Positions 26,204 to 34,511 of a DNA stretch of 53,726 bases are shown piece by piece. This stretch comes from Clostridia bacterium. GTDB lineage: Bacteria > Bacillota > Clostridia > Oscillospirales > Acutalibacteraceae. The notes under the pieces are model-generated. The model worked only from the letters and a program-made list of their open reading frames with translations, ran no database searches and was not told the origin of the DNA. The stretch spans positions 1 to 53,726 of the forward strand of contig JAFSDM010000011.1 in assembly GCA_017436225.1 (NCBI GenBank), read 5' to 3'. Position 1 is the stretch's first letter, and each line of letters starts with the position of its first letter. The translations under genes were made by a program, and so were the position numbers.

Positions 26204-26842
26204 TTAAAGCTTTGAATAACCAAAACTATTTACAAGAGCATCAATTTTTTTGCCTTCTTTGCAAATGGGACATTCGTGTGATGGATATGAATTATAATCG
26301 GGCAAATCCTTAAGCTCAAAGGTAGCGTGAACCTTATAACCTGCACAGGTATCTAAGGAAGTGAATATAGCCGCAATACCGCTAACGTTACCGCCGTAAT
26401 ATTTAATGGCTTCAACAGCCGCCTGTGCGGTGTAACCGGTGGTGATAGATGCTTCCAAAATAAGCACGTTTTTACCCTTTATCATAGGTAAAATATTATC
26501 GCGGAAGATTATTTGGCTACCCGAGGTATGCTCGGGAGTAACAACGTAAATCGTTTGGTGAGAATTAAGGTTTACAAAGCCTGCTTCGGTAAGCTCATTT
26601 GCAAGGCAGGCGCCTATAACCTGAGTGCCGTCAAGGCAGAGAATAGTATCTACAATGGTAGAACTTCTGTAATATGAAACAAGCTCTTCTGCAACAGCCT
26701 TTGCCTCCGAAAGACGGGTTTTTTGGGTAGTAACATCAATATAATAATTAATGTGGCTATGGCTTGTTGCAAAATGACCCTTTGTAAGTCTTAAAAATAA
26801 GTTTTGCTTTTTAGACTCAATTTTAAAGGTGTTATTTTCCAT
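26204..26842 (-). CDS. pyrE: Orotate phosphoribosyltransferase-like protein
   Basis: 212-aa type I phosphoribosyltransferase. The PRPP loop is NVLILEASITTGYTAQAAVEAI; the usual acidic pair is Glu-Ala here instead of Asp/Glu-Asp, a mild departure. The upstream CLDGTQVIGACLANEL corresponds to the region that contacts pyrophosphate. The C-terminus has an extra CPIC segment followed by KIDALVNSFGYSKL, which could bind a metal. OMP synthesis is the best guess from overall resemblance, but the unusual acidic motif and Cys pair mean another PRTase substrate is possible. The start is set by AAGGAGG. First gene of a two-gene unit with pfp. Confidence 0.7.
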   Translation of the reverse strand: MENNTFKIESKKQNLFLRLTKGHFATSHSHINYYIDVTTQKTRLSEAKAVAEELVSYYRSSTIVDTILCLDGTQVIGACLANELTEAGFVNLNSHQTIYVVTPEHTSGSQIIFRDNILPMIKGKNVLILEASITTGYTAQAAVEAIKYYGGNVSGIAAIFTSLDTCAGYKVHATFELKDLPDYNSYPSHECPICKEGKKIDALVNSFGYSKL

Positions 26843-26876
26843 AGGTAAAAAACCTCCTTATGTGATTATCATTATT

Positions 26877-26905
26877 ATTTTACAATAAAACAGTAAAAAA
26901 TACAA
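26877..26905 (-). promoter_or_regulatory. Promoter of pyrE-pfp
   Basis: Minus strand TTGTAT (26905-26900), 17 bp, TAAAAT (26882-26877). Confidence 0.5.
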
Positions 26906-26950
26906 GCACAAAAAATAAACTTTGTTAACAAATTTTTTAACAAAAATTTA

Positions 26951-26979
26951 TTGAAAAAGGTGTGGTTTGGTGTTATTAT
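26951..26979 (+). promoter_or_regulatory. Promoter of htpG
   Basis: TTGAAA (26951-26956), 17 bp, TATTAT (26974-26979). No CIRCE or CtsR-like operator is evident nearby. Confidence 0.7.
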
Positions 26980-27020
26980 ATTTTATAAATTCTATAACAA
27001 AATAAAGGAAGCGAATTTTA

Positions 27021-28910
27021 ATGCGCAAAAAACTTTTTAAATCAGAATCTAAACGCCTTTTAGATTTAATGATTAACTCTATTTATACTAATAAGGAAAT
27101 CTTCCTTAGAGAGATTATATCAAACGCAAGTGATGCTATTGATAAGCTTCACTATATCTCTTTAACAGATGAGTCTGCACGCGAAAAGTGTGAAATGGGC
27201 GAGATTAACATTTCCTTTGATAAAAACGCACGTACCATCACCGTTTCGGATAACGGTCTTGGTATGACTGCCGATGAGCTTGAAGAAAATCTCGGCACCA
27301 TAGCTAGGAGCGGCTCACTTAAATTCAAAGAGGAAATGGATAAAAAGGACAGAGATGAAAATGATATTATAGGTCAGTTCGGCGTTGGATTTTATTCGGC
27401 GTTTATGGTGGCAGATGAGCTTACCGTTGTAACTCGTTCTTATAAGGAAGACACCGCCTATATTTGGCAAAGCGAGGGTGCTAGCGGCTACACCATTGAC
27501 CAGACCGAAAAAGAAAGTGTCGGCACCGATGTTATTATGCGCCTTAAAGCTGATAGCGAAAACGAAAATTACAGCGAATATTTAAACGAATATCGTCTTA
27601 AAAATCTTATTAAAACATATTCAGACTATATCCGCCACCCAATTAAAATGCCTGTAGAAAAGCATCGTGAGGTAGGCGAGGGCGAAGAAAAAACCTTTGA
27701 AACCTATACCGAAATAGAAACCATAAACAGTATGGTTCCCATCTGGCAACGCCCCAAAAAGGACGTAACCGATGAAGAATGCTTTAAATTTTATAAGGAT
27801 AAATTCCGCGATTTCACCGACCCCGTTTCGGTGGTAAAAATAAATGCCGACGGTTTGGTTTCTTATAAGGCAATGCTGTTTATTCCCGCAAAAGCCCCCT
27901 TTGATTATTTTACAAAGGAATATAAAAAAGGTCTTGCTCTTTATTCAAACGGCGTAATGATTATGGAGGCTTGCGAGAATTTATTGCCTGAATATCTTCG
28001 TTTTGTTAAGGGCGTTGTAGATACCAACGATTTATCTCTTAACATATCGCGCGAGATGCTTCAGCAAAGCTATGAGCTTAAAGCCATCGCAACCAATATT
28101 GAAAAGAAGATTAAAGCAGAGCTTAAGCGCCTTTTAGAAAAGGAAAGTGAAAAATATTTAACCTTCTGGAAGGCTTTTGGAATTCAGCTTAAGTACGGTG
28201 TTGTAAGCGATTACGGTATGAATAAAGAAAATCTTATGGATTTGCTTCTTTTCTATTCTTCCAAAAATGAAAGGCTTATTACACTTAAGGAATATACTGA
28301 AAATATGGCAGAGGGTCAGGCGAATATTTATTATTCCTGCGGCGAGAGCCTTTCTGCCGCAAAGGGCATTCCCGCATCGGTTATCGCAAGGGATAAGGGC
28401 TTTGACGTTTTATACCTTACCGATGAGGTTGATGAGTTTGTTATGAAAACTCTTATGACCTATAACGAAAAGAAAATTGTATCCGTTTTAGATGAAGATA
28501 ACGGTCTTGTATCGGAAGATGACCGCAAAAAAGCTAAAGAACAGGCCGAAAAATCCGAAGAGCTTCTTAACTTTATTAAAGACGCTTTAGAAGGTGCCGT
28601 TAGTGAAGTTACCTTGGTTTTAGGTCTTAAGGATTTTGCATCAAGCCTTAATACCAAGGGCGGTATTACTTTAGAGATGGAAAAATATTTTGCGCAAATG
28701 CCGGGTGAAAACGGAGTGAAAGCCGAAAGAGTTTTAGAGCTTAATCCCGAACATTCTGCTTTTAAAACCATTGAGTCCTGTTATAAGGATGATGCCGAAA
28801 AGGCTAAAAAATATGCAAAAATTCTTCTTGCAGAAGCCGAGCTTTTAGCAGGTCTTAGCCTCAGCAACCCACAGGAATTTTGCGGTTTAGTCAGCGAGCT
28901 TTTAAAATAA
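27021..28910 (+). CDS. htpG: Molecular chaperone HtpG (bacterial Hsp90)
   Basis: ATP-dependent cytoplasmic chaperone of 629 aa, the normal length. N-terminal GHKL ATPase domain: FLREIISNASDAIDKL, ITVSDNGLGMTADEL, GTIARSG, IGQFGVGFYSAFMVAD. The middle domain carries the catalytic-loop region FVKGVVDTNDLSLNISREMLQQ. The C-terminal dimerisation domain is full length. RBS AAAGGAAG, own promoter and terminator: a monocistronic stress gene. Confidence 0.97.
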   Translation: MRKKLFKSESKRLLDLMINSIYTNKEIFLREIISNASDAIDKLHYISLTDESAREKCEMGEINISFDKNARTITVSDNGLGMTADELEENLGTIARSGSLKFKEEMDKKDRDENDIIGQFGVGFYSAFMVADELTVVTRSYKEDTAYIWQSEGASGYTIDQTEKESVGTDVIMRLKADSENENYSEYLNEYRLKNLIKTYSDYIRHPIKMPVEKHREVGEGEEKTFETYTEIETINSMVPIWQRPKKDVTDEECFKFYKDKFRDFTDPVSVVKINADGLVSYKAMLFIPAKAPFDYFTKEYKKGLALYSNGVMIMEACENLLPEYLRFVKGVVDTNDLSLNISREMLQQSYELKAIATNIEKKIKAELKRLLEKESEKYLTFWKAFGIQLKYGVVSDYGMNKENLMDLLLFYSSKNERLITLKEYTENMAEGQANIYYSCGESLSAAKGIPASVIARDKGFDVLYLTDEVDEFVMKTLMTYNEKKIVSVLDEDNGLVSEDDRKKAKEQAEKSEELLNFIKDALEGAVSEVTLVLGLKDFASSLNTKGGITLEMEKYFAQMPGENGVKAERVLELNPEHSAFKTIESCYKDDAEKAKKYAKILLAEAELLAGLSLSNPQEFCGLVSELLK

Positions 28911-28925
28911 AACTATCAAAAATCA

Positions 28926-28976
28926 AAAGCCTAATTGTTGTGTGTATTTTTACCGTACAACAATTGGGCTTTTTTA
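28926..28976 (+). terminator. Terminator of htpG
   Basis: AGCCTAATTGTTGT/ACAACAATTGGGCT 14-bp stem with one G-U pair, followed by TTTTTT. Confidence 0.85.
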
Positions 28977-28997
28977 GTTACAATCAGTCTGAAACTA

Positions 28998-29026
28998 TTG
29001 AAAAATTAAGGATTGTGTGCTATAAT
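28998..29026 (+). promoter_or_regulatory. Promoter of the solute-binding lipoprotein
   Basis: TTGAAA (28998-29003), 17 bp, TATAAT (29021-29026). Confidence 0.8.
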
Positions 29027-29089
29027 TTAATTTACAAAAATATGTTTTTTTGTTGTTAATTGATTTTTGCTTTTCAGGAGGTTGTTTTC

Positions 29090-30946
29090 ATGAAAATTAA
29101 CATTAAGAAAATCATATCATTTTTATTAGTTTCAGTAATGCTTTTGTCCGCTGCGGGTTGTAAGGACACTGTTAGCTATACAGTCAGTTTTGACAGTATG
29201 GGCGGAACACTTGTAGATAGTCAGACCCTTAGAGCGGGTCAGGGCGCAGTTAAACCCGCCGACCCCGTAAAGCAAGGCTTCACCTTTGTTGAATGGCAGC
29301 TTAATGAAACGGCTTATGACTTTACTACCCCCGTTAATGAAGATATAACCCTAACTGCATTTTATAAAATTATAGAGGGTAATGTGGCAGTAACGATTAC
29401 GCTTGATGCGCAAAATGGTGAACCAAATAAAACATTCGAAGTTGTTAAGGGCGGTCTTTTGATTGAACCAACCAAGCCGCAAAAACAAGGTTTTACCTTT
29501 GCGGGATGGTATTTAAAAAACGAAAAGTTCGACTTTTCTGCAAAAATAAATCAAAATATTACCTTAACCGCTAAATGGGAAGCTGTTAATGGCGGTGGCT
29601 CGGAGTCTGCAAATGTTACAAGCAATGGTAAAAATAGCAGTTCGGTAAATTCGGTAACAACCGGTAATACTACCGCTACAAATTCAAAACCATCTTCTTC
29701 AAATGCTGCAACCTCAAGCAAAGTAAATCAGCAGCCTACCGATGAGTCAGATGCTTTTGACAATAAAAACGATGCCACTTTCTATAAAACTGCTCCAAAG
29801 GATGAAGTACATGTTCTAATGTTCAGAAACTGGCGTAAGTATGAGCAGCTTTTAATAGATAAATATCAACAGCTTACAGGCGTTACCGTTAAAACCACTG
29901 TAGTAAAAGAATCAGAATTTCCTAACAAGCTTGTTTCAATGGTGGCGCTCGGTGATGCCCCTGACGTTGCTATGGTACAGTACCAACGGTTTGCAAATTT
30001 AATTAGAAATATACAACCTCTTGATTCTAAGCTCTTCCACCTTGATGCTGATTGTTGGAATAAAGAATTAATGAACGCATACAGAGTTAACGGACATTAT
30101 TATAGTGTGGCGCAGTCACAATCTTGGAGCTGTGAAGATTCAAACTATGTAACCTATTACAATCCTTCGCTTCTTAATAGCATTGGCGTTACTGCCACTC
30201 CCTATGAGCTTTATAAGCAAGGTAATTGGAACTGGGAAACACAGGCAGATATTCTCCGTAAAGCAAAAGCTGCCGGCAAGGGAGGTATTTCGCTTGAACA
30301 CTATGATTTGTTTATGCATTCAACAGGGCAGGATTTTGTTAAGTATGACGGAAATGAGTATACCAGTACACCTGTTACTAATACGCTTTTGAAAAGTGCT
30401 TGGCAGGAAGTGGGTACGCTTTATCAAAAAAACTATATCTCTAATTTCAGCATCAACGATTTTGAACAGGGCAAATCGGTTCTTTTAAGCGGTGTTGCTT
30501 ACGGTCTTTGTAATGAGAGCGATTTGTTTGATAAGGATTTTGCTAAAAATCTTGAAGCTGTACCGATAGCGGGTCCTAAGGGAGGTACGGCGTATACGCC
30601 TGTTGAACCAAAAATTTGGTGTGTTCCTAAAAACGCAAAAAACGTCGAAGGCGCCGCATATTTCTTGCGTTACTTACTTGACGCCAGCGCGCTTAATCTT
30701 TCTTCAACCTTCCATAATAAGCAATTTGAAGCTGTTTATAATACCATAACCAAGCCAACTGCCAAAAAGTCTGTTATGTATGGCAGAACAATTGCCAACT
30801 TTATACAAGGTAACAATTATAATGGAATTTGCAGTATGCTTTCAACAAGCCCTCCAGCAAACATTAATATATATTTTGAAATGGTTGATAGCTTTTTCAA
30901 GAGAGCTGCTAACAACGCAAACAAGAGTTATGCGCAACTTAAATAA
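29090..30946 (+). CDS. Extracellular solute-binding lipoprotein with InlB-type repeats
   Basis: 618-aa exported protein. Residues 1-24 form a lipoprotein signal with lipobox LSAAGC. Residues about 28-92 and 95-165 are two InlB B-repeat/Listeria-Bacteroides repeat domains (VSFDSMGGTLVDSQTL...GFTFVEWQL and ITLDAQNGEPNKTFEV...GFTFAGWYL). A Ser/Thr/Asn-rich linker follows to about 225. The remaining 390 residues resemble a type-1 ABC solute-binding protein (VHVLMFRNWRKYEQLLIDKY, ALGDAPDVAMVQ, YYSVAQSQSWSCEDSNYVTYYNPSLL), a family that often binds oligosaccharides. No permease or ATPase gene is adjacent. The start ATG is 9 nt after AGGAGG. Confidence 0.85.
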   Translation: MKINIKKIISFLLVSVMLLSAAGCKDTVSYTVSFDSMGGTLVDSQTLRAGQGAVKPADPVKQGFTFVEWQLNETAYDFTTPVNEDITLTAFYKIIEGNVAVTITLDAQNGEPNKTFEVVKGGLLIEPTKPQKQGFTFAGWYLKNEKFDFSAKINQNITLTAKWEAVNGGGSESANVTSNGKNSSSVNSVTTGNTTATNSKPSSSNAATSSKVNQQPTDESDAFDNKNDATFYKTAPKDEVHVLMFRNWRKYEQLLIDKYQQLTGVTVKTTVVKESEFPNKLVSMVALGDAPDVAMVQYQRFANLIRNIQPLDSKLFHLDADCWNKELMNAYRVNGHYYSVAQSQSWSCEDSNYVTYYNPSLLNSIGVTATPYELYKQGNWNWETQADILRKAKAAGKGGISLEHYDLFMHSTGQDFVKYDGNEYTSTPVTNTLLKSAWQEVGTLYQKNYISNFSINDFEQGKSVLLSGVAYGLCNESDLFDKDFAKNLEAVPIAGPKGGTAYTPVEPKIWCVPKNAKNVEGAAYFLRYLLDASALNLSSTFHNKQFEAVYNTITKPTAKKSVMYGRTIANFIQGNNYNGICSMLSTSPPANINIYFEMVDSFFKRAANNANKSYAQLK

Positions 30947-30959
30947 TTTTAAAAAAATA

Positions 30960-30987
30960 TTGACTTTTTTAAAAAAATGAATATAAT
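30960..30987 (+). promoter_or_regulatory. Promoter of the aspS-gatC/gatA/gatB operon
   Basis: TTGACT (30960-30965), 16 bp, TATAAT (30982-30987), just before the T-box leader. No terminator was found between the lipoprotein stop and this promoter. Confidence 0.75.
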
Positions 30988-30992
30988 ATTTA

Positions 30993-31210
30993 TGAAGACC
31001 CATCCTTTGTGGAAAACCTTTCAGGGAATACGCGTCGGCGACTGTGAGCGCGTTAAGGCTAGTAGTAGGAATGGTAACACTTCAGCGTAGTTTCAAATTT
31101 AATACCTAAAGTGGATATGATTTTTCATATCAATACGGGTGGCACCGCGGGTTAATTTTAATTTACTCGTCCCGGGAATAATTAGTTATTCCCGGGGCTT
31201 TTTATTTTGT
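30993..31210 (+). ncRNA. T-box leader, specifier reads as AAC (asparagine)
   Basis: The T-box core GGGTGGCACCGCGGG lies at 31137-31151. A lower Stem I helix TGAAG/CTTCA (30993-30997 with 31080-31084) places AAC-A at 31076-31079 in the specifier loop position on the 3' side, i.e. an Asn codon followed by a purine. Stem III is GATATGA/TCATATC near 31113-31131. The competing terminator is CCCGGGAATAA/TTATTCCCGGG (31171-31196) followed by a T-rich tract. Uncharged tRNA(Asn) would favour the antiterminator and switch on the downstream genes. The T-box identity is certain; the specifier assignment is by hand-folding. Confidence 0.9.
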
Positions 31211-31237
31211 CTACGGGAAAATTTAGGAGGTTTTTTA

Positions 31238-33313
31238 ATGTACAGAACACTATTTTGTAACGATATTCGCGATGAGCATATCGGTACAACCGTTCAGCTT
31301 GCAGGCTGGGTAGACGTCGTTCGTGACCACGGCGGCGTTATATTCATCGATTTGCGTGACTACACCGGTGTAACACAGGTTGTTGTTCACAATGAAGAAT
31401 TTCTAAAAAACGTAAACCGTGAAACAGTTATTTCTGTTACGGGTAAGGTTGAAAAGCGTGACGAAGACACAGTAAACGCTAAAATCGAAACAGGTACGGT
31501 AGAGCTTGTTGCCGAAAAATTAGAAATTCTTGGCAGAAGCTATAATATGCTTCCCTTTGAAGTAAGAGCTTCAAGAAGCAGTAAGGATGAGCTACGCCTT
31601 AAATACCGTTATCTTGATTTGCGCAACCCCAAAAACCACGAAAATTTGGTTATGCGTTCAAAAATTATCCGTCATATACGCAATAAAATGGAAGAAAAGA
31701 ACTTCCTTGATATGCAAACTCCTATCCTTACCGCATCTTCACCTGAAGGCGCGCGTGACTTCCTTGTGCCTAGCCGTAAGCACCCCGGTAAGTTCTATGC
31801 TCTACCACAGGCTCCACAGCAGTTTAAGCAGCTGCTTATGGTTTCAGGCTTTGATAGATACTTCCAAATTGCACCCTGCTTCCGTGATGAGGATGCCCGT
31901 GCCGACCGTTCGCCCGGTGAATTCTATCAGCTCGACTTTGAAATGGCTTTCGCAACACAAGAAGAAGTTTTGGAGGTTTGTGAAGACGTAATTTACGATA
32001 CCTTTAAAACCTTCTCTAATAAAAAAATAACCGAAAAGCCCTTCCGCCGCATCACCTATGCAGATGCAATGATGAAATACGGCTCCGATAAGCCCGACCT
32101 TCGCAATCCTCTTATAATCTGCGATTTAACCGATTTCTTTGCAGACGTTAATTTCCCCGCCTTTAGGGGCAAACCTGTTCGCGGTATTGTTGCTAACTGT
32201 CAGGGTAAATCCAATAAATTCTTTGAAGATTCCTTAAAGTTTGCAACCTCTTCTGAAGTTGGTCTTGGCGGTCTTGGTTATATCACCTTAAAGGAGGGCG
32301 TTTTCTTAGGCCCAATCGCTAAATTCTTAAGCGATGAGAAAAAGGCAGAAATCGTAACCCTTACAGGCGTTAAAGAGGGCGAAACCTTATTCTTTATTTG
32401 TGATGACAAGAAAAATGATGCCGAGAAAAAGGCAGGTCACATTCGTTCTTGGCTTGCAAGAAAGGAACAGCTTGACCTTATCAAAGATGATGCGTTTGAA
32501 TTCTGCTTTATCGTAGACTTCCCAATGTATGAGATTGATGAAGAAACAGGCGACACTATCTTCACTCATAACCCGTTCTCAATGCCGCAAGGCGGTATGG
32601 AAGCGCTTCTCGGCGATGATCCAACAAAGGTTTTAGCCTATCAGTATGACCTTGTTTGTAACGGTATTGAGCTTGCATCGGGCGCGGTTAGAAACCACGA
32701 TGTTGAAATAATGAAAAAAGCATTTGAAATTGCAGGTTATTCTGAAGATGAGCTTAAATCTCGCTTCAATGCTCTTTATACCGCATTCCAGTACGGTGCA
32801 CCGCCACACGCAGGTATGGCGCCCGGTATTGACCGTACAGTAATGCTTTTAACCGATGAAGAAAAAATTCTTGAAGTTATTGCATTCCCATTAAACGGTA
32901 ATGCTCAAGACCTTTTACTCGGTGCTCCAAGCGAAGTTACAAATCAGCAGCTTGAGGATGTTCATTTACTTGGCAATAATAGCGCTCTTGCCACTCGTGC
33001 CGCACAGTCAGGCACATCAAAAAGGCAGGGAGATAAGCGTTCAACCTTCTCTAATGCTCAACAGCTTAATCAGTTAGAGCTTACCGAAGCAGAAGAGGGC
33101 ATTATGAATTCTGTTTTTGCTAAAATGAGCGAAAGCGAAGCAAAGCTTAAGGATATTGATACCGAAAACACAGAAGAAATGATATACGTTATGCCTATGA
33201 CCAACGTACTTCGTGAGGATGAGCGCAAACAGCCCTTCACAAGAGAAAGTTTGCTTGAAGGCGCACCCGAGCGCAGCGATGACAGTTGGCAGGTACCACG
33301 ACTTGTTAAGTAA
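31238..33313 (+). CDS. aspS: Aspartyl-tRNA synthetase fused to GatC
   Basis: 691-aa protein. Residues 1-about 590 are a bacterial-type AspRS: OB-fold anticodon domain (QLAGWVDVVRDHGGVIFIDLRD), class II motif 2 (FRDEDARADRSPGEFYQLDFEMAF), the GAD insertion, and motif 3 (GMAPGIDRTVMLL) ending in NGNAQDLLLGAPSEV. Residues about 608-691 (33059-33310) are an entire GatC: LNQLELTEAEEG, MTNVLREDE, SLLEGAPERSDDSWQVPRLVK. A linker of about 20 residues joins them and no stop intervenes. ATG 31238 follows AGGAGG; an internal ATG at 33104 after AGAGGG could yield a shortened GatC. A probable non-discriminating AspRS would make Asp-tRNA(Asn) and hand it to GatAB encoded directly downstream. Confidence 0.93.
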   Translation: MYRTLFCNDIRDEHIGTTVQLAGWVDVVRDHGGVIFIDLRDYTGVTQVVVHNEEFLKNVNRETVISVTGKVEKRDEDTVNAKIETGTVELVAEKLEILGRSYNMLPFEVRASRSSKDELRLKYRYLDLRNPKNHENLVMRSKIIRHIRNKMEEKNFLDMQTPILTASSPEGARDFLVPSRKHPGKFYALPQAPQQFKQLLMVSGFDRYFQIAPCFRDEDARADRSPGEFYQLDFEMAFATQEEVLEVCEDVIYDTFKTFSNKKITEKPFRRITYADAMMKYGSDKPDLRNPLIICDLTDFFADVNFPAFRGKPVRGIVANCQGKSNKFFEDSLKFATSSEVGLGGLGYITLKEGVFLGPIAKFLSDEKKAEIVTLTGVKEGETLFFICDDKKNDAEKKAGHIRSWLARKEQLDLIKDDAFEFCFIVDFPMYEIDEETGDTIFTHNPFSMPQGGMEALLGDDPTKVLAYQYDLVCNGIELASGAVRNHDVEIMKKAFEIAGYSEDELKSRFNALYTAFQYGAPPHAGMAPGIDRTVMLLTDEEKILEVIAFPLNGNAQDLLLGAPSEVTNQQLEDVHLLGNNSALATRAAQSGTSKRQGDKRSTFSNAQQLNQLELTEAEEGIMNSVFAKMSESEAKLKDIDTENTEEMIYVMPMTNVLREDERKQPFTRESLLEGAPERSDDSWQVPRLVK

Positions 33314-33328
33314 GGTAGGTGGCAAAAG

Positions 33329-34510
33329 ATGAAATATTATGCAGTAAAAATTTCTGATAAGGGAAGCATTGCAGTTGATGATACCATTCTTGTAAAGGGT
33401 GCTCAGACTGCGGCAGGTTCCCGTATTTTAGAAGGGTTTAAACCCCTTTTCAGTGCAGAAGCAGTAACCAGACTTGAAGAAAAAGGCTATACCGTTTCGG
33501 GCAAAGCTAATGTTGGCGAATTTGGTTTAGACCTTGTTGGTGAGTTTTCCTACTACGGCGAAAATGACGGTACTTTAAAGGGCGCCTCAGCAGAGCTTGT
33601 AGCAAAGGGCGAGGCTAGTGCCGCTCTCGGTGTGGACGTAAACGGTAGCACAAGACGTGCCGCCGCACTTTCAAAGGTAAATTTCTTAAAGCCTACCTAC
33701 GGCACCGTTTCACGCTATGGCGTTGTTTCTACTGCCGCTTCGGGTGAGCAGTTAGGCGTTTATGCTAAGGATACCGCAAAGGTAAAAGAGATTATGCAAA
33801 TAATCTCCGGCCACGATGAAAAGGATGGCACAAGCCTTAAAAAAGAGTATGAATACTCTGACACAGCCGATGTAAACGGTAAAAAGGTTTGCATTATTAA
33901 AGAGCTTATGGAAAAAGCCGATGATGAAGTAAAGGCTTTAGTTAATACTTATGCTGAAAATCTTCGCAAAAACGGCGTAGTGGTTGAAGAGGTTTCTTTT
34001 GACCTTTGCGACGTGGCAAATACCGCTTGGCAAATCCTTTATTCTGCCGAAACCTGTAATAACGTTTCCCGTTATGACGGCGTTAAGTACGGTTATCGCG
34101 CAGAAAACTATAAGAATATTGATGAATTATATGTTAATTCAAGAACTGAAGGCTTCAACTTCCTTACAAAAGCGGTTATCCTTTATGGTTCCGACGTTCT
34201 TTCTAAAAACCGTTATGATGCCTGCTACGGCAAATCCTTAAAGGTTCGCAGAGTAGTTTGTGATAAATTTGAAGAGCTTATGAAGCAGTATGATGCAGTT
34301 CTTACCCCCGTAGCAAGTAAGGCAGAATTTGCCCCGTACGATATTTCCGAAGCCTTTATTAAGGTGTTTAATGAGGGTGTATTTACCGCCATTCCTAACC
34401 TTGTTGGAACTCCCGCTTTGGTAAGCGGCGGCGTACAGCTTATTGGTTGGCATTTTGCAGAAAGCACTCTGCTTAGCCTTGCAGGCAGTGTAGAAAGGAT
34501 GGGTGAATAA
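33329..34510 (+). CDS. gatA: GatA-like amidotransferase subunit with degenerate active site
   Basis: Homologue of the glutaminase subunit of Asp/Glu-tRNA amidotransferase, but only 393 aa against about 485: the first 60-70 residues are missing. The catalytic Lys of the IKDN motif is Asp17 (VDDTI). The GGSSGGSA loop with the cis-Ser is TLKGASA (Leu83/Lys84 in place of the two Ser). Only the nucleophilic Ser of DTGGS survives (DVNGS, Ser107). Flanking sequence is clearly GatA (LKPTYGTVSRYGVV, VSRYDGVKYGYRA, DAVLTPVAS, GVQLIGWHFAESTLL). It therefore probably cannot hydrolyse glutamine in the normal way. It follows the fusion gene by 15 bp, and ends 1 bp before gatB. Confidence 0.88.
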   Translation: MKYYAVKISDKGSIAVDDTILVKGAQTAAGSRILEGFKPLFSAEAVTRLEEKGYTVSGKANVGEFGLDLVGEFSYYGENDGTLKGASAELVAKGEASAALGVDVNGSTRRAAALSKVNFLKPTYGTVSRYGVVSTAASGEQLGVYAKDTAKVKEIMQIISGHDEKDGTSLKKEYEYSDTADVNGKKVCIIKELMEKADDEVKALVNTYAENLRKNGVVVEEVSFDLCDVANTAWQILYSAETCNNVSRYDGVKYGYRAENYKNIDELYVNSRTEGFNFLTKAVILYGSDVLSKNRYDACYGKSLKVRRVVCDKFEELMKQYDAVLTPVASKAEFAPYDISEAFIKVFNEGVFTAIPNLVGTPALVSGGVQLIGWHFAESTLLSLAGSVERMGE

Positions 34511-34511
34511 T

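Noticed and set aside
31139-31237. N-terminal extension of AspRS back to 31139
   Set aside because: The extension translates the T-box core and terminator; AGGAGG and the family N-terminus place the start at 31238.
33329-34510. GatA degeneracy explained by a frameshift
   Set aside because: Homology to GatA continues on both sides of the altered motifs in the same frame, and the missing N-terminus is not present in any frame upstream, where the fusion gene ends 15 bp before.
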